Shown in pieces: positions 62,594 through 64,000 of a stretch of DNA of 64,000 bases (position 1 is its first letter; every line of letters starts with the position of its first letter). The notes beneath the pieces were generated by a model that had not been told where the DNA came from, did not search any database, and was given only the letters and a program-made list of their open reading frames with translations. The position numbers and the translations under genes are program-made. This DNA is from Desulfitobacterium chlororespirans DSM 11544 (lineage in GTDB: Bacteria > Bacillota > Desulfitobacteriia > Desulfitobacteriales > Desulfitobacteriaceae), in assembly GCF_900143285.1 (NCBI RefSeq), contig NZ_FRDN01000004.1, positions 251,878 through 315,877 of the forward strand, given 5' to 3'.

Positions 62594-63583
62594 CTACTGT
62601 TGGAAAATAACCGATGGTCCTTCATGGATCTCCCAGCCGGCTTCCCGGAGTTCTGCCCGGCGTATCCCGACATTATCACCTTTTACAGTATTGACCTCCG
62701 TATCACGGGGGTTTGAGCCAGCCTCGGCAAAAGCCAGATTGACCCCGGCCATGGCACCTATCCCATGCTCCCCGCAGTGCCCTTTGACCTCATATCCCAA
62801 TGCCAAAATTACAGCAGCCTGCACAGAAGCTATTTGCGCCGCGTTAAACTGACCGTGAACGGCCAAGGAAGAGCCGGGAATCTTTATACGCCGCCCTACT
62901 CCGGCGTGGGCGGGCTTCATTGCCCGAATCAGCATGGTTTTTTCAATGATTTCATCCAGAGAATGCTCCGGCCCGATGGGTTCCACCGCCGTCCCGATTT
63001 CCAACCCTGCTTTAAGCGCTGCAGTTATGGTTTTCAGTCTGATCCTTGGCTCGATCTCCGTCTCCCGGCCTTCTCCCATGTGCATCACATGGTAAATTCC
63101 CTGAAAACCTGTTTTTTTCAGAGCCTGGGCTTCCTCATCTCCGAAATCGTCGATATTGGCAATCAAAGGAGTTTCCGGCTTCAGCTCCCTTTTGACTTCA
63201 CGGGCAATCTTCAAATAATCCGCAAAAGCATACCGTGCTGTAGCCATCAGGAAAATAGCATTAGCCCCTTCTTTCTCCAGGCTTAAACACCTGGAGACAA
63301 TGTCTTCCGCTGTCCGCACAATGGCTTCAGGAAAAACCTGATTCCTGGCTGCAAAAGAACAAAATGCACAGTTCTTCGGGCAGGGTCCGCAGTCAATTCC
63401 TACCTGACCATGCACCTCAGCCTTACTCTGGGACGCCCTTTCCACCATTTTGCGGGAAGCGGCGCAAAGCAGATAAGCTTCCTCCGCTAAGGAAGGGACC
63501 ATGAGCAGTTCTTTTAATTCTTCCGCCGTAATTTCTCCGCCTTCAAGAGCTTTTTTAATAATTTCACCAAGCTTTTGCTTCAA
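62594..63583 (-). CDS. BioB-like radical SAM protein C
   Basis: A 329-residue paralogue of proteins A and B: cluster cysteines C68, C72 and C75 (CPKNCAFC) at the same residue positions, EPIGPEHSLDEIIEK near 220 and AGSNPRDTEVNTVKG near 296. It has extra Cys at 40 and 65. It starts with TTG after GGAGG. It is the first gene of the long array in transcription order. Upstream lie 231 bases without a gene, where a promoter is expected; I see no clear one. Confidence 0.8.
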   Translation of the reverse strand: MKQKLGEIIKKALEGGEITAEELKELLMVPSLAEEAYLLCAASRKMVERASQSKAEVHGQVGIDCGPCPKNCAFCSFAARNQVFPEAIVRTAEDIVSRCLSLEKEGANAIFLMATARYAFADYLKIAREVKRELKPETPLIANIDDFGDEEAQALKKTGFQGIYHVMHMGEGRETEIEPRIRLKTITAALKAGLEIGTAVEPIGPEHSLDEIIEKTMLIRAMKPAHAGVGRRIKIPGSSLAVHGQFNAAQIASVQAAVILALGYEVKGHCGEHGIGAMAGVNLAFAEAGSNPRDTEVNTVKGDNVGIRRAELREAGWEIHEGPSVIFQQ

Positions 63584-63814
63584 CCTAAATTTCCTCCAAA
63601 TTATCCAAATTAATTAATAACCCGAAGAACTTTCTGCTGCGGCTCAAAATTTTTCACACCTGAATTCTGTCTGGAACCGGGCTTGTTTGCTTCATGGAAA
63701 TTGGAATTTCTTTGACATAACATCCCTTTGGCATTTTTTTGCTTGCGGAGACTTACCAAATACTTATACAAACCGTTCACCTCCCGGCAATGATACAAAG
63801 CATGCCTTGCTTTA

Positions 63815-64000
63815 TTAGCCTACGATTGTCCCATATCTGTAGGTGGGATTAGGGCGTCCCGGTTTCAGGCATTTCAAAACGGCAATAGTGGCGGTGATCT
63901 TATCTGCCTGGGCCTTAGCAATCTCTTCTTTCACAATCCCCTCCAGTATATCCGGTTCCATCTGAACCCGGGCGTTCAAGGTCAATTGAGCCTTCTGTCC
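63815..64000 (-). CDS. C-terminal fragment of an unidentified protein
   Basis: Only the last 61 codons are visible, read on the minus strand, ending in CLKPGRPNPTYRYG and TAA. The gene continues outside the window. The Cys-x2-Pro-x-Arg-Pro pattern recalls the C terminus of some CobW-family GTP-binding proteins, but this is weak. It precedes the array in the same direction and may belong to it. Confidence 0.45.
   Translation of the reverse strand, partial: GQKAQLTLNARVQMEPDILEGIVKEEIAKAQADKITATIAVLKCLKPGRPNPTYRYGTIVG

Overview
The window looks like chromosomal DNA of a spore-forming, anaerobic Gram-positive of the Desulfitobacterium / Peptococcaceae type. The signs are a DmsC-like anchor, a multi-gene molybdopterin oxidoreductase operon with sigma-54 control, SpoVA-like membrane proteins, a surface protein with CWB2 (clostridial cell-wall-binding) repeats, LPxTG-independent cell-wall logic, Clostridia-type Shine-Dalgarno sites (GGAGG) and many ABC transporters. 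The genus is an inference from gene content; no rRNA or other marker is present.

Left third (1-22.1 kb): the tail of a DmsC-like membrane anchor; a Fur-boxed P1B metal ATPase with a DUF6110 partner; a small foldback element; a methyltransferase; a YbtP/YbtQ-like half-transporter pair with paired palindromic operators and a TetR regulator; a YetF-family protein; a complete branched-chain amino acid type ABC importer (livJHMGF); and a 2129-residue secreted protein with Calx-beta, InlB-like and CWB2 modules.

Middle (22.4-39.9 kb): a BlaI/M56 sensor pair (the M56 gene has an apparent frameshift at its start), tagI, a sigma-54 activator, and an operon for a molybdopterin oxidoreductase, a two-cluster ferredoxin-like subunit, two SpoVA-like membrane proteins and a tiny zinc ribbon. 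Two divergent sigma-54 promoters sit between this operon and a UPF0280 gene pair. Then come a topoisomerase VI-like B-A fusion, an Rpn-type nuclease/transposase, moaA, a MOSC protein, a Phd-Uma2 fusion and a GNAT acetyltransferase. Pieces of M56, tagI and the topoisomerase gene recur at three places, which points to old segmental duplication with differential decay.

Right third (39.9-63.6 kb) is one long minus-strand array and is the most unusual part. It holds an ArsM-ArsS fusion (arsenic methyltransferase plus adenosyl-transferring radical SAM), a second free-standing ArsS-like enzyme, an ArsS-associated peroxidase-like CxxC protein, four BioB-like radical SAM proteins sharing EPxGxEH and NPRD motifs, a CobW GTPase, a nucleotidyltransferase-cysteine desulfurase fusion, RpiA, an MTA/SAH (or 5'-deoxyadenosine) deaminase, a metallophosphoesterase, two TauABC/SsuABC-type importers and a MacB-like ABC exporter with DUF4418. 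I infer a metalloid (probably arsenic) linked nucleoside or sugar pathway with its own uptake, efflux and by-product recycling. Chemistry, substrate and unity of the locus are unproven.
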